Positions 9,463 to 18,289 are shown, counted from the stretch's first letter. The stretch is DNA of 64,000 bases from CAYUQT01 sp964596165 (GCA_964596165.1 CAZQTW010000022.1:15005-79004), one strand, 5' to 3'. The notes: generated by a model not told the origin, from the letters alone. Numbers and translations are program-made.

Positions 9463-9846
9463 GGCGAATCAGACCGTGGGCCCTTCCAAGCCAACACGAT
9501 ACAATTACGCATCAGCATACCGCCCGTTCAAATGACCACAAAGTCGGGCGGGTCTATCCATGGGGGGCGAAAGGCGAGAGGACATCGAAGCGGCCACCGG
9601 TTTCCAGTTGTCAGATACAAGCCAGGATCATCGGCGACTTGTTCCAGAACACCAATATACGAGTATTATCGCCTTCTATGTCTCTACTTTTCTTGTGGGA
9701 TTGCTGCATGCATGTCCCCAGTGAGCGTATGCCAGCCGAGAATCGGGCGACATGCCCCTCCACAGTGGCCATGAAATCCCCCCTTGCGGAGGCGGGCGCG
9801 TCCTATAACATGCGGCCGGAGGGAGATTTTTTTTGGGATTTGGGGT
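9463..9846. other. Non-coding divergent region
   Basis: The region lies between the divergent metallophosphoesterase and porin genes. No convincing short gene was found. It contains a T8 run near 9830 just upstream of the porin promoter, and no strong palindrome. Confidence 0.5.
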
Positions 9847-9875
9847 TTGACAGCCGATCTAGCTGAAGTTATAAG
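9847..9875 (+). promoter_or_regulatory. Strong sigma-70-like promoter for the porin gene
   Basis: Perfect -35 TTGACA (9847-9852), 17-nt spacer, -10 TATAAG (9870-9875, five of six). Predicted start near 9882, leaving an untranslated leader of about 128 nt, long enough to hold a regulatory structure. Confidence 0.6.
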
Positions 9876-10009
9876 AAGACCTTAAGTAGAGGAAAGTAGC
9901 TGCAATTATGGCGCGGTAGGCCGCTGTTTTTCCGCCGGCGCGGGCGGGAAACGGTGGGAACTGGACAGTAGAAGCCTCATTACGTGTTCCACTCATGGAG
10001 GAAGGTCCA

Positions 10010-11491
10010 ATGCGGAGCATGGTTTGGGTTGGGATGGTACTGGGCATAATCGCCTTTGTATGTCCCTGGACGGCCTTCGCCGACGGGCAGGCATCAGGGT
10101 CCGCCAGGCCTGTGTCTCAGGAGGAGCTACAGAGCCGGTTGGAGCGGTTGCAGACCCTGGTCGATCAGCAGCAAGGGACTATCGAACAGCTTGAGACCCG
10201 TCTCAGCATCGCCAACACCTCGGATCTGAACGCGGCGCGCGTGGAAGAGATCAAGAAGGTGGTTCGCGAGGTCATGGCCGATGCAAGCTTCCGGGAAAGC
10301 CTCTATCCCGATGTCGTTCAAGTCGGGTACGACCACGGCTTCTACATCAAGAGCAGCGACGAGGCCTTTCTGTTGAATATCCAAGGTTTGTTGAAGGTTC
10401 GTTACACGGGTACGAATCGCCAGTCCGACAACACCCGCCTACAAGGGCGCAACCGGCAGGACGATATCAGCGGGTTCGAGATTGAACAGCTGTTGTTGAC
10501 CTTCGCCGGACACATTCACACGGACAAGCTGACCTATCAGATTACCGTGTCGGGTGACACCGACCAGGCCAATCAATGGATTACGTACTGGGCCTGGGCA
10601 AACTATGCGATCGTAGAAGAGTTTCAGGTCAAGGCCGGTCTGATGGACGTCCCGCAGGGGCGGCAGTTTATGACCTGGTATGGGAACCTCCAGTTCGTGG
10701 ATCGTTCGCTCGCCGAGGAAACGCTGAGTATCGGGCAATCCGTCGGCGTGATGCTGCACGGCACGCTGGTCAAGAGATTGACCTATCAATTCGGCATTTA
10801 CAACGGCTTCAATAATCCCTGGGACAGCCCCAGCCGTGACGATCTGGACACCAACTTCGCTTACGCCGCCCGGCTGGTTGGCCACCTTCTCGGCGAGGGC
10901 ATCACCGATGAGACCGACATCGCATTCAGCAAGGACCCGCTGCTCGATGTGGGGCTGAGCTTTTACTACAACGACGACAACGGAGACCGGAACGGGCCGG
11001 GGCTGCTGTATAACATTCCCGATCGAATTCGCGCCGGCAGAGGGATAGGCGGCAATGCCACGGCCGATGCCACCGGCACGGACTACTTCGGTTTTGGCGC
11101 GGATGTGGCCTTCCGATATCGAGGATTCTCGTTCACGACGGAATGGTTCCTTCGAACGGTGGACGGCGACAGCGAGTATTCTCCCTGGGAGCTGTTGACG
11201 CTTCGACACGACGCGTCGCATGTCCAGGGTGGCTACATCCAGGCCGGCTACTTCATTATTCCTAAGAAGGTTGAAGTGGCCGCGCGTTTGGGCGGCATCT
11301 GGGACAACGTCGACGACAACACCTGGGAGTACACCTTCGGCGTGAACTATTACCCGTACGGCACGCAAAACTTCAAGATCCAGGCCGACTTCACTCGGAT
11401 CGACGAGGCATCCTCGTCGTCGACATGGATGAACATCTACCAGAACGACGAGGTCAACATGTTCCGTGTGCAGTTGCAGGCCTCGTTCTAG
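10010..11491 (+). CDS. Phosphate-selective-type outer-membrane porin (OprO/OprP-like)
   Basis: A 493-residue secreted beta-barrel protein. The N-terminus is a Sec signal peptide (hydrophobic core WVGMVLGIIAF, probable cleavage after AFA). A short coiled coil follows (residues about 35-75, LQSRLERLQTLVDQQQGTIEQL), typical of trimeric porins. Then comes the OprP-like entry segment YDHGFYIKSSDEAF and many alternating aromatic strands. It ends in Phe within VQLQASF, the usual signal for barrel insertion. I chose the ATG at 10010 because GGAGGAAGG lies just before it; the upstream ATG at 9995 sits within the ribosome-binding stretch. The family carries anions or phosphate, but selectivity cannot be read from the sequence alone. 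Confidence 0.85.
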   Translation: MRSMVWVGMVLGIIAFVCPWTAFADGQASGSARPVSQEELQSRLERLQTLVDQQQGTIEQLETRLSIANTSDLNAARVEEIKKVVREVMADASFRESLYPDVVQVGYDHGFYIKSSDEAFLLNIQGLLKVRYTGTNRQSDNTRLQGRNRQDDISGFEIEQLLLTFAGHIHTDKLTYQITVSGDTDQANQWITYWAWANYAIVEEFQVKAGLMDVPQGRQFMTWYGNLQFVDRSLAEETLSIGQSVGVMLHGTLVKRLTYQFGIYNGFNNPWDSPSRDDLDTNFAYAARLVGHLLGEGITDETDIAFSKDPLLDVGLSFYYNDDNGDRNGPGLLYNIPDRIRAGRGIGGNATADATGTDYFGFGADVAFRYRGFSFTTEWFLRTVDGDSEYSPWELLTLRHDASHVQGGYIQAGYFIIPKKVEVAARLGGIWDNVDDNTWEYTFGVNYYPYGTQNFKIQADFTRIDEASSSSTWMNIYQNDEVNMFRVQLQASF

Positions 11492-11546
11492 TTGATGAGA
11501 AACGTAGCGGCCGGCGTCTCGTCGCCCGGTGCCGTGTTTGTCCCTT

Positions 11547-11568
11547 CGGCCTGTAGGGGCACAGGCCG
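11547..11568. terminator. Hairpin between convergent genes
   Basis: Perfect 8-bp stem CGGCCTGT/ACAGGCCG with a 6-nt loop, located between the stop codons of the porin and the GH4 enzyme. There is no clear U-run on either side, so termination is only suggested by position. Confidence 0.4.
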
Positions 11569-11581
11569 CCAGAGAAGCCCC

Positions 11582-12907
11582 CTATAACCTGACGCTCTTG
11601 AATTGCGGCAGCCATAGCCGGTTCTTGGCGAACATCGCCCGGACCATGTGACGGATCTCGGACAGAGACAACATGGCCGCCGTCAATGGGTCGTAACAGA
11701 TTGCGTGGTAGACCATCTCCGGATTGCCGGTTAGCGATGCCTCAACGGCCATCTCTTCGACCATGGCGTTAATGCCGGTCAGGGCGGCGCATTGAGGGGG
11801 AAGGGCGCCCACGTACATCGGATTGAACCCGCGACGATTCGCCAGCACGGGCACCTCGACGCAGCAGTCGGGCGGCAGATTCGTGATGAGCCCCTTGTTC
11901 GGTACGTTGCCGTTGAACTCGAACGGCTCTCCGCCCAAATACGCGTTGATGATCGAGGCCGCGTATTCGTGTCCTCGTTTGAGATCCAGCGGACCGGGCT
12001 GATTGAGCCAGTCGCGCGTCTCCTTCTTCCACGTGTGTTTGCGGGCCTGGTACTCCTTGAGGATGTAGGCGTATTCGCCGGGGTTCCAGCCGGTGCCCGT
12101 GGTGCAGTATTTCCCGATCAGATCGGGGCGTTTGCGGAACCACCAGTTATATTCGGAGTTGTGGCCGCTCGACTCGGTGACGTAATAGCCCATCGCCAGG
12201 AACATCTCGTTGCGAACCTGTTCTTCGTTGTAGATCTTGGGGTTCTTCATCACCCGGCGGATCAGCGGATACGCGTCCTTGCCCTTCCACTCGAACGTGA
12301 TGAACCACGACAAGTGGTTGATGCCGGCGCAGACGTAATCGACTTCTTCGTAAGGGGCGCCGATCCAGCCGGCGAGCATCATGGCCGTCCCTTGCACGCT
12401 ATGGCACAGGCCGCTCACCCGGATCTTGGATTCCCGCTGCATGGCTCGGCAGAGCATGGCCATCGGGTTGGTGTAGTTCAGCAGGATGGCGCTCGGGCAC
12501 AGCGCCTCCATGTCCTTGCAGATGCCGAGCATAACAGGGATGGTCCGCAGCGCCCGGAAGATGCCCGACGGGCCGCGCGTGTCGCCCACGTTGGTGTCGA
12601 TGCCGAACTTCTTGGGTATCAGGATGTCGTGCTTCCAGACGTCCACGTCGCCGGCCAGAATGGTGCAGAGGACGGCGTCGGCCCCCTCCAAGGCCTTCTT
12701 GCGGCTGGTGGTCGATAGGACCTTAGCCGGATAGCCGCCTTCCTTGATGATTCGATTGACCGCTCGGGTAGAGAACTCGAGGCGCTCCTCGTCGATATCC
12801 ATGAGCGCCAAGGTGGCGTCTTGTAGTCGCCCGAATGTGAGCACGTCCCTGACGAGCCCCCGCGTGAACCCGAAGCTGCCCGCGCCGATGAAGGCGATTT
12901 TCGCCAT
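11582..12907 (-). CDS. GH4 family glycosidase (alpha-galactosidase/alpha-glucosidase type)
   Basis: A 441-residue NAD- and metal-dependent glycoside hydrolase of family 4. Visible features are the N-terminal dinucleotide-binding loop (IAFIGAGSFGFTRGL), the acidic end of strand 2 (LMDIDEERL), LNYTNPMAM, the metal-binding cysteine in GLCHSVQG and the histidine in GINHLSWF. The order and spacing fit MelA/AglA-type enzymes, which act by an NAD-linked redox-elimination mechanism on alpha-galactosides or alpha-glucosides in the cytoplasm. The ATG at 12907 is preceded by GGGAGAG at good spacing and begins exactly at the Rossmann strand. Exact sugar specificity is uncertain. Confidence 0.9.
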   Translation of the reverse strand: MAKIAFIGAGSFGFTRGLVRDVLTFGRLQDATLALMDIDEERLEFSTRAVNRIIKEGGYPAKVLSTTSRKKALEGADAVLCTILAGDVDVWKHDILIPKKFGIDTNVGDTRGPSGIFRALRTIPVMLGICKDMEALCPSAILLNYTNPMAMLCRAMQRESKIRVSGLCHSVQGTAMMLAGWIGAPYEEVDYVCAGINHLSWFITFEWKGKDAYPLIRRVMKNPKIYNEEQVRNEMFLAMGYYVTESSGHNSEYNWWFRKRPDLIGKYCTTGTGWNPGEYAYILKEYQARKHTWKKETRDWLNQPGPLDLKRGHEYAASIINAYLGGEPFEFNGNVPNKGLITNLPPDCCVEVPVLANRRGFNPMYVGALPPQCAALTGINAMVEEMAVEASLTGNPEMVYHAICYDPLTAAMLSLSEIRHMVRAMFAKNRLWLPQFKSVRL

Positions 12908-12950
12908 CGATTTCTCTCCCGGCCTCTGGGAACCGGCCAAAAGCCGCATG

Positions 12951-12978
12951 AGTATCGCTGTTCGCTGAGGACTGTCAA
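12951..12978 (-). promoter_or_regulatory. Promoter for the GH4 gene
   Basis: On the minus strand a perfect TTGACA (12978-12973), 16-nt spacer and GATACT (12956-12951, four of six). Predicted leader of about 37 nt before the ATG at 12907. Confidence 0.5.
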
Positions 12979-13138
12979 GCACGGGGAGACTTGCCTGCCA
13001 TGCCCGAGTGCGGGTGAATCACGTCAGCCGGTCGTACGCGGACCGGTGGTGCGACCGGTCGGGATTGAGGGGAGGCTGGGGTCCCCTTGATAAGGAGAGA
13101 CTGGAACCGGTCCGGGCCACAGGTGCGCCCAAACGAAG

Positions 13139-13167
13139 ACGGCGGTCGACAGATCGCCGACCGCCGT
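13139..13167 (-). terminator. Hairpin downstream of the secreted-protein gene
   Basis: Perfect 10-bp stem ACGGCGGTCG/CGACCGCCGT with a 9-nt loop, 30 nt past the stop codon at 13198. On the minus strand it is followed by CTTCGTTT, a weak U-rich tail. Confidence 0.55.
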
Positions 13168-13197
13168 TTGGGAAACCACAGCCTTGTGAATGGGCGG

Positions 13198-14562
13198 CTA
13201 CGTAAGCCGTCGGATAACGACGCCCAAGGCCAGTGCCGCCATGCCGATGACCAGGAGCGGTTCGATGCCGCTGCCGCACTTGAACGTCGCCTCAACCAGC
13301 TTGTTCCCATCGACGGTCAGGAAGAGCACGGTGTTGGCGTCCAAGCTCGCGTAGTTGGCATCCGGATACTTGCTCGGGTCGGACCAGATCGCCCAACCGC
13401 CGAACGCCTTGCCGCTGATCGGCGTGGCCGTCATCACGATCGGTGTACCATTCGTGTAACGGAGGATCTTCTGTTCGGGGGTGTTGGGATCCGTCGGGTC
13501 ACGCAGGTCGGGATCGATCGGCGTGACGGAACCGTAATTCGGCTTGACGACGTTCAAGGTCACCTTGCATTCCGGCACGCTGAAGTAGCCGTCGCGGTTT
13601 TCGAAGTCGTCGTACGAGGCGTCAACGCAGTAGTAGGTCGTTCCCGGTTGCTTGGCCTCGCCGCCGCTGAACGCGCCGATGGCATTGTAGCCCGCCTGAT
13701 GCAGGTAATCGTCCATATGGACATTGGGATCAAACGGGAAGTCGGATCCCAACGGATTGGTGACGGTCTTGCCCAGCATGGCGCCCACACAGTTGGCCTG
13801 GAGCAGCCACGTGCCGTCCCAATCGTATTTGTCGCCCGTCCAGTGGGCCGCGCGGAGCCAATGGCAGTTGGGGTCATTCGCATCGCTCGGGCGGTTCGGG
13901 TCCCAGTGCGTCCCGTTCGGGTCGAACTGGAGCAACATCCAATGCGGGACCTGGGCGTCCTTTGTCCAGACGTTCTGCTCGTTATACTTGTTCGGGTCGC
14001 CGTAGAGGTTGGGGTCCACCAACCACGGGCTGTTCGGATGGATCATGCTCAACGGATAGCCCCAGTGATACCGCTGCTTGGTCTTGAGACTGAACCAAGT
14101 GAACCCGCAGTACGTAGTGATAGCGGACCAGCCGCTGTTGAGCTGGTACTCGAAATCGTAGGCCGTCCAACCTGAAACCAAATCTCCGTGCATCCACACG
14201 CCGACCATCCCATTGTTGGGGTCCCAGTTGTCGTCGTGCGACCGGACATTGGCGAGCATGTAGTGGGCGCGGGTGTTGTCAAAGAAACACTGATTGGGAT
14301 CCTGTTCCACGGACATGCCATGAAAGACGAAGGGGAACATCGTGTTCACGGCGGTGACCCTCAACCGCCCTTCATCGACTCCCACCAGCGTCTGCGTCGC
14401 CGTTACGGGGCGCTCGATCCAACAGGGGTCGTCGATATCGAACGGGTCTTGTCCCGTGCAGTCCCCGTCGTCGAAATTATCGTACCAGTCCGCCCGCGCC
14501 GCGCCGGGAAATGCGGCAATAAGGACCAGGCCCAAGAGGTTCGCTATGAGCTTCCTCGACAT
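13198..14562 (-). CDS. Secreted, cell-surface-anchored protein of unknown function
   Basis: A 454-residue exported protein. The signal peptide MSRKLIANLLGLVLIAAF ends in an A-R-A-type site before DWYDNFDDGD. The body is rich in Asp-Pro-Asn runs that may bind calcium. Residues about 355-425 resemble a divergent InlB/bacterial repeat (VTPIDPDL..., then YTNGTPIVMTATP, then KAFGGWAIW). The C-terminus is a short CGSG motif, a hydrophobic helix (LLVIGMAALALGVV) and a basic end (IRRLT), which looks like a sorting or anchoring signal analogous to PEP-CTERM or MYXO-CTERM tails. The ATG at 14562 follows a strong GAGGAGGAGG. No catalytic motif was recognised. Confidence 0.75.
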   Translation of the reverse strand: MSRKLIANLLGLVLIAAFPGAARADWYDNFDDGDCTGQDPFDIDDPCWIERPVTATQTLVGVDEGRLRVTAVNTMFPFVFHGMSVEQDPNQCFFDNTRAHYMLANVRSHDDNWDPNNGMVGVWMHGDLVSGWTAYDFEYQLNSGWSAITTYCGFTWFSLKTKQRYHWGYPLSMIHPNSPWLVDPNLYGDPNKYNEQNVWTKDAQVPHWMLLQFDPNGTHWDPNRPSDANDPNCHWLRAAHWTGDKYDWDGTWLLQANCVGAMLGKTVTNPLGSDFPFDPNVHMDDYLHQAGYNAIGAFSGGEAKQPGTTYYCVDASYDDFENRDGYFSVPECKVTLNVVKPNYGSVTPIDPDLRDPTDPNTPEQKILRYTNGTPIVMTATPISGKAFGGWAIWSDPSKYPDANYASLDANTVLFLTVDGNKLVEATFKCGSGIEPLLVIGMAALALGVVIRRLT

Positions 14563-14764
14563 GATTTCAGCCTCCTCCTCAAATGACGGAAGACAAGAAG
14601 ATACGGCTCCTCTCACTGCCGACCGCCCGCGCGAGCGGCACATTGCAACGGCGAGATGATTGCTCGGATCTCTGCTCTCCCTTCCGTGACGTGACGAATC
14701 CTACTCATTCTCATTATTACCACCCTCGATCGGGAAAGCAAGACGAATCTGGGGACCAATTCCC

Positions 14765-14793
14765 TTGCATCATTGGAAGGACAGCGCTACAAT
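14765..14793 (+). promoter_or_regulatory. Promoter for the pseudopilin gene
   Basis: TTGCAT (14765-14770), 17-nt spacer, TACAAT (14788-14793). It lies within the 336-nt divergent region between the secreted protein and the pseudopilin; the rest of that region holds no recognisable gene. Confidence 0.5.
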
Positions 14794-14898
14794 TCAAGTA
14801 GGCATATCCGTTCGATTTCGGGTTTAGGCAGTTCAGGAGAAGGTGGCTCCGGGCGTATTTGTCATCTATTCATCCTGGGGCTAATGGGAGGCAGTACT

Positions 14899-15924
14899 AT
14901 GAGCGTTCATGTCCGGAACGGACGCGGGTTTACGCTGATTGAACTCTTGGTCGTCGTGGCGATCATCGCGTTGCTCATTTCCATCTTGCTGCCCTCGCTG
15001 AACAAGGCGCGGGCCCAGGCTAGGACCACCCTGTGTCTGAGCCGCGTCAGCCAACTCACGAAGGCCATGCTGATGTACGCGGACGACTTCAACGAGACGC
15101 TGCCTTTCGTTGCCACCGGCCACAACTATGGCGGCCACAACTGCACGCCGGATCCGAACGAGACGTGGCTGATGAACTGCATGACGCAGCCCGACCCTAA
15201 GGCGGCGATCAAACTCATAGCCTACGGTCTTGAGGCCGACTGGCCCGAGGCCATCCGCCCGCCCAAAAGCGGTACGCTCTTTACCTACACGCGTTTTGAA
15301 ACCCTCTATCGGTGCCCCGAGTTCGAACGGATCAACGATGCTACCAAGACGCACAACGCGTTCAACTACACGCGGACCATCTGGGGGCGGTTCTATAAGA
15401 CACCGCAGGAAACGAATTGGGAGGAGGACTGGGGTGACGTCCAAGGCCCAATCATGAAGCCCAGCAAGGTGTTCGCCCCGTCGGCGAACCCCATGATGAT
15501 CGGTGAGCAGTGGAACCGCCACGTTGCCGTCCATACGTTGGCTGACATTACCGCCGGCGTCAACAATCAAGCCTACAATTGCGCTGACTGCTTGTTCGCC
15601 GAACACAATGTCATGGAGCTTGCACACGGGCAACCGGTCGCAAGCGAGTACCACAAGTATGACATTAGCACGGTTCCTGGCATACAACCGTTTCTCTGGC
15701 CGCGGGCGGGCGTGGGGTTCTATGACGGTCATGGGGGGTTGGTTCGCGATCCATGGCCGACATTCGAGTTGGGAAACAACAAGCGGTATAACCAAAGCCC
15801 ATGGCGGGCGCAGAGCAAGCCTCCCCGAGGAACAGATGAGTATCTCGGCCTGCAGCAGTTCATCATGGCACTAATGTATTTCCAGCGGGGCAAAGAGGTC
15901 GATCGCGTCGATGTCCACTGGTGA
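14899..15924 (+). CDS. Type II secretion-type pseudopilin with a C-terminal DGH motif
   Basis: A 341-residue protein with a class III prepilin signal. A short basic leader ends in Gly before the conserved FTLIELLVVVAIIALLISI helix, and Glu5 after the cleavage site is present. A prepilin peptidase should cut it at Gly-Phe and N-methylate the Phe. The C-terminal half has the FYDGHGG motif seen in the large 'prepilin N-terminal plus H-X9-DG' families common in planctomycetes. GGGAGG precedes the ATG at 14899 by 7 nt, which decides the start over the longer frame from 14773. It stands alone, with no secretion ATPase nearby. It is probably a minor pseudopilin or a sheath-like surface protein. Confidence 0.85.
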   Translation: MSVHVRNGRGFTLIELLVVVAIIALLISILLPSLNKARAQARTTLCLSRVSQLTKAMLMYADDFNETLPFVATGHNYGGHNCTPDPNETWLMNCMTQPDPKAAIKLIAYGLEADWPEAIRPPKSGTLFTYTRFETLYRCPEFERINDATKTHNAFNYTRTIWGRFYKTPQETNWEEDWGDVQGPIMKPSKVFAPSANPMMIGEQWNRHVAVHTLADITAGVNNQAYNCADCLFAEHNVMELAHGQPVASEYHKYDISTVPGIQPFLWPRAGVGFYDGHGGLVRDPWPTFELGNNKRYNQSPWRAQSKPPRGTDEYLGLQQFIMALMYFQRGKEVDRVDVHW

Positions 15925-16019
15925 TGACCCGCTGATGTCTCGTCGGGGATGCGAGCAGCCGGCGATCTTGCAGGCTGACTTCCGGCGAATGAAGGCAGTC
16001 GTAACATCAAGCGCAATAC

Positions 16020-16043
16020 AAAGGCGCCGCGAAGGCGCCTTTT
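16020..16043. terminator. Bidirectional intrinsic terminator
   Basis: 9-bp stem AAAGGCGCC/GGCGCCTTT with loop GCGAA, followed on the plus strand by TTTT. It lies downstream of both the pseudopilin (plus) and rpmB (minus) stop codons and could serve both. Confidence 0.7.
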
Positions 16044-16088
16044 CTGTTTCTTGAATCATGTCTTCGGTAAGTGTTTGCGATGACGCGT

Positions 16089-16364
16089 CTACGTCGTTGC
16101 GGGTTCGGTGGTGGCTTCCGGCTTCCAGGTTCGCTTGACCGGCTTGACGAGCAGGCCCATACGGATCGCCTTGGCCGAAACATGGATCCGGCAGACCTTG
16201 CCGTCGACGACCGCCCGGACGCGTTGAATATTGGGCTTGAACTTCCGCCGGCTCTTGCCGGTGATCTTACGGCCGACGCCGCCCAGATACTTGGCCTTGC
16301 CACGCCGGCTCACCGAACCGCCGATATGAACCCTCTTATCGAGAAACTGGCATTGCTTGCTCAT
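16089..16364 (-). CDS. rpmB: 50S ribosomal protein L28
   Basis: A 91-residue basic protein with the L28 pattern: an N-terminal CQFLDKRVHIGGSVSRRGKA, then GRKITGKSRRKFKPNIQ, which corresponds to the conserved TKRRFxPNLQ region, then the VRVxVS-like strand CRIHVSAKAIR. It binds 23S rRNA in the large subunit. The ATG at 16364 (MSKQCQF) is preferred; a second ATG lies four codons upstream. It is a single-gene unit with its own promoter and terminator. Confidence 0.9.
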   Translation of the reverse strand: MSKQCQFLDKRVHIGGSVSRRGKAKYLGGVGRKITGKSRRKFKPNIQRVRAVVDGKVCRIHVSAKAIRMGLLVKPVKRTWKPEATTEPATT

Positions 16365-16417
16365 ATCCTGCCTCACTCACGTGGAATCGAGTTCCTGCCT
16401 CTATCCGAAGACCTGTT

Positions 16418-16446
16418 AGTATAGGGCGCCCGCTCTGTTTATGCAA
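16418..16446 (-). promoter_or_regulatory. Promoter for rpmB
   Basis: On the minus strand TTGCAT (16446-16441), 17-nt spacer, TATACT (16423-16418). This gives a leader of about 50 nt before the rpmB ATG. Confidence 0.55.
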
Positions 16447-16780
16447 GGAAACAGCGGGGGAAGAATCCGGAACTCAGAATACAGAATTCACAAGAACGGA
16501 CTCTGGATTCCCGGTGTGCCGCTAGTTCGAGATGGGAGTCTCGAACCAGACGTGTCTCCGAGCCGGGCGGTCCTCCCAGGCACGGCCGCGGGCCGTCCCG
16601 CCGGCCTCGGCAGGGCCGAAGGCCGTGGCAGGGGTGGCAGGCCGCCCGAATGTCCGGGGCGAGACGCCCCGGCTCGGGACGACAACCGGACCGAGGAAAA
16701 TCCGGGCCTTCATTTCTGGAGCGGATTCTGAATTCTGGGTTCTGAATTCTTGGCCCCGTCCATCGAGGTGGTGAGTACCA
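16447..16780. repeat. Gene-free region with REP-like palindromes and GAATTC-rich repeats
   Basis: The space between rpmB and lexA contains a perfect 8-bp hairpin GTTCGAGA/TCTCGAAC (16525-16546), a perfect 7-bp hairpin CCGGGGC/GCCCCGG (16654-16672), and simple repeats of the type TTCTGAATTCTGGG near 16729-16752. None of the frames here looks like a protein. The composition resembles the repeats that also invade dnaE2. Confidence 0.5.
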
Positions 16781-16819
16781 AAAACATGACACCAATCGAG
16801 CCATTCGACTCGCGCGCAT

Positions 16820-16847
16820 TTGACACTGTACAAATGTACAGTATAAT
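16820..16847 (+). promoter_or_regulatory. Consensus promoter of lexA
   Basis: Perfect TTGACA (16820-16825) and perfect TATAAT (16842-16847) separated by 16 nt. The spacer is entirely occupied by the SOS box. Predicted start near 16854, 18 nt before the lexA ATG. Confidence 0.85.
16826..16841 (+). promoter_or_regulatory. SOS box (LexA operator)
   Basis: CTGTACAAATGTACAG is a CTGT-N8-ACAG site, the form known for the Escherichia coli LexA operator, and it is an uninterrupted 7+7 palindrome around AA. It lies exactly between the -35 and -10 of lexA, so bound LexA would block polymerase and autoregulate the gene and any co-transcribed mutagenesis genes. Confidence 0.85.
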
Positions 16848-16871
16848 AGATGAGGCGATGAGGCAGCGATC

Positions 16872-17489
16872 ATGGACAGGTTGACGCCGAGGCAGGCGGA
16901 AATCCTGGCGTTCATAGTGGCCAGACAGCGGCAGGAAGGCTCTATCCCGACCGTTCGGGAGATCGCGGGGCACTTCGGGTTCGCGTCGCCCAACGCCGCC
17001 GCCCAACATCTGCGGCTGATCGAGAAGAAGGGGTATATCCGGCTTCTGAAAGGGCGAGCGAGGGGGATCATCGTGGCGGTAGCCGGCGCGGAAACCGGGC
17101 GAACGGGCCTTCGAGCGCCGCTCGTGGGGACGGTGGCGGCCGGCCGGCCCATTACGGCCACGGAGAATCTCGAGGGCTACATCACGCTCGATCGCGATCT
17201 CTTCAGCGGCGACGACGTCTTCACATTGCGGGTCCGCGGCGACAGCATGATCGGCGTGGGCATCCACGACGGCGATATCGCCGTCGTGCGCCGTCAGCCC
17301 GTTGCCGAGGAAGGCCAGATCGTCGTGGTCCTCATCAACGGCGAGGCCACGCTCAAGCGGTTCGTCCGCGACGGGCGGAACATCATCCTGCGAGCGGAGA
17401 ATCCCGACTTTACCGACATCGTCATCGGACCGGACGATGCGATGGTAGAGGTCGTTGGAAAGGTGATCGGGATCATGAGGACGATGTGA
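16872..17489 (+). CDS. lexA: LexA repressor, SOS regulator
   Basis: A 205-residue protein with a winged-helix DNA-binding domain (residues 1-70: LTPRQAEILAFI, then PTVREIAGHFGFASPNAAAQHL) and a self-cleaving S24 peptidase domain. The cleavage site Ala90-Gly91 lies in VGTVAAG, the nucleophile is Ser125 in GDSM, and the general base is Lys162 in TLKRF. RecA filaments on damaged DNA would trigger autocleavage and derepression. The gene has a perfect consensus promoter containing an SOS box. Its stop overlaps the start of the DUF72 gene by 4 nt, so the two are one operon. Confidence 0.96.
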   Translation: MDRLTPRQAEILAFIVARQRQEGSIPTVREIAGHFGFASPNAAAQHLRLIEKKGYIRLLKGRARGIIVAVAGAETGRTGLRAPLVGTVAAGRPITATENLEGYITLDRDLFSGDDVFTLRVRGDSMIGVGIHDGDIAVVRRQPVAEEGQIVVVLINGEATLKRFVRDGRNIILRAENPDFTDIVIGPDDAMVEVVGKVIGIMRTM

Positions 17490-18289
17490 TCGGCATGGAC
17501 AAGAAAAGCGTCATCCTCGTCGGCACCTCCGGCTACTCGTACAAGGAGTGGGTCGGACCGGTCTATCCCAAGGGCACGCCTCAGGGGCAGTATCTGCGGT
17601 GTTACGCCCAAATGTTCCCCGTGGTCGAACTCAACTTCTCGTTCTATCGCCAGCCGGAGCCGGCGATGCTCGAACGGATGCTTCACAACTCGGACGGCAA
17701 GCTCGGCTTTGCGGTCAAGGCGTTTCGCGAGCTGACGCACGAGATCGCCCCGGAGAGTTGGAAGGCGGTCTCCGATCAGTTTCGCGCGGGCATCCGGCCA
17801 CTCGATCAGGCGGGCAAGCTCGATGCCGTCCTGCTGCAATTCCCCTATGCGTTTCACTACACCCGTCCCAATCGGGAATACCTGGCCGGGCTGGCGGATC
17901 GGCTGGCGGGGCTGCCGCTGGCCGTCGAGTTCCGGAACGCCGAATGGTTTCACGATCGCGTCTACGAGGGGATGCGAAAGGCCGGGTTGGCGTTGGTCTG
18001 CGTCGACGAGCCGAAGCTTCCGAAACTGCCGCCGGCGGTGCACGAGGTGACCGCGCCGCTGGGCTACGTTCGGATGCATGGCCGGAACGCCGCCCAGTGG
18101 TGGGAGGGCGAGGACCAGCGGCGCTATGACTATCTCTACAACGACGACGAACTTCGCGAGTGGCTGCCGCGAATCGCCGCGATGGCCGAAAAGGCGTCTC
18201 GCCTGTTGGTGTTCTTCAATAACCACTGGCGGGGCCAGGCGGCGCAGAACGCGAAACGGCTGATGGAGATGATTGAACGGGAGTTGTGA
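17486..18289 (+). CDS. DUF72 family protein (YecE-like)
   Basis: A 267-residue TIM-barrel-type DUF72 protein. Family signatures are VGTSGYSYKEWVGPVYP at the N-terminus, VELNFSFYRQP, FAVKAFRELTH, LQFPYAFHY, AVEFRNAEWF, and a C-terminal FFNNHWRGQAAQNA. The biochemical role of DUF72 is not established. The GTG at 17486 overlaps the lexA stop as GTGA and has GAGG 5 nt upstream; an ATG at 17495 is the alternative. Translational coupling to lexA makes it part of the SOS operon, and it occupies the place where imuA is often found in lexA-imuA-imuB-dnaE2 cassettes. Confidence 0.88.
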   Translation: MIGMDKKSVILVGTSGYSYKEWVGPVYPKGTPQGQYLRCYAQMFPVVELNFSFYRQPEPAMLERMLHNSDGKLGFAVKAFRELTHEIAPESWKAVSDQFRAGIRPLDQAGKLDAVLLQFPYAFHYTRPNREYLAGLADRLAGLPLAVEFRNAEWFHDRVYEGMRKAGLALVCVDEPKLPKLPPAVHEVTAPLGYVRMHGRNAAQWWEGEDQRRYDYLYNDDELREWLPRIAAMAEKASRLLVFFNNHWRGQAAQNAKRLMEMIEREL

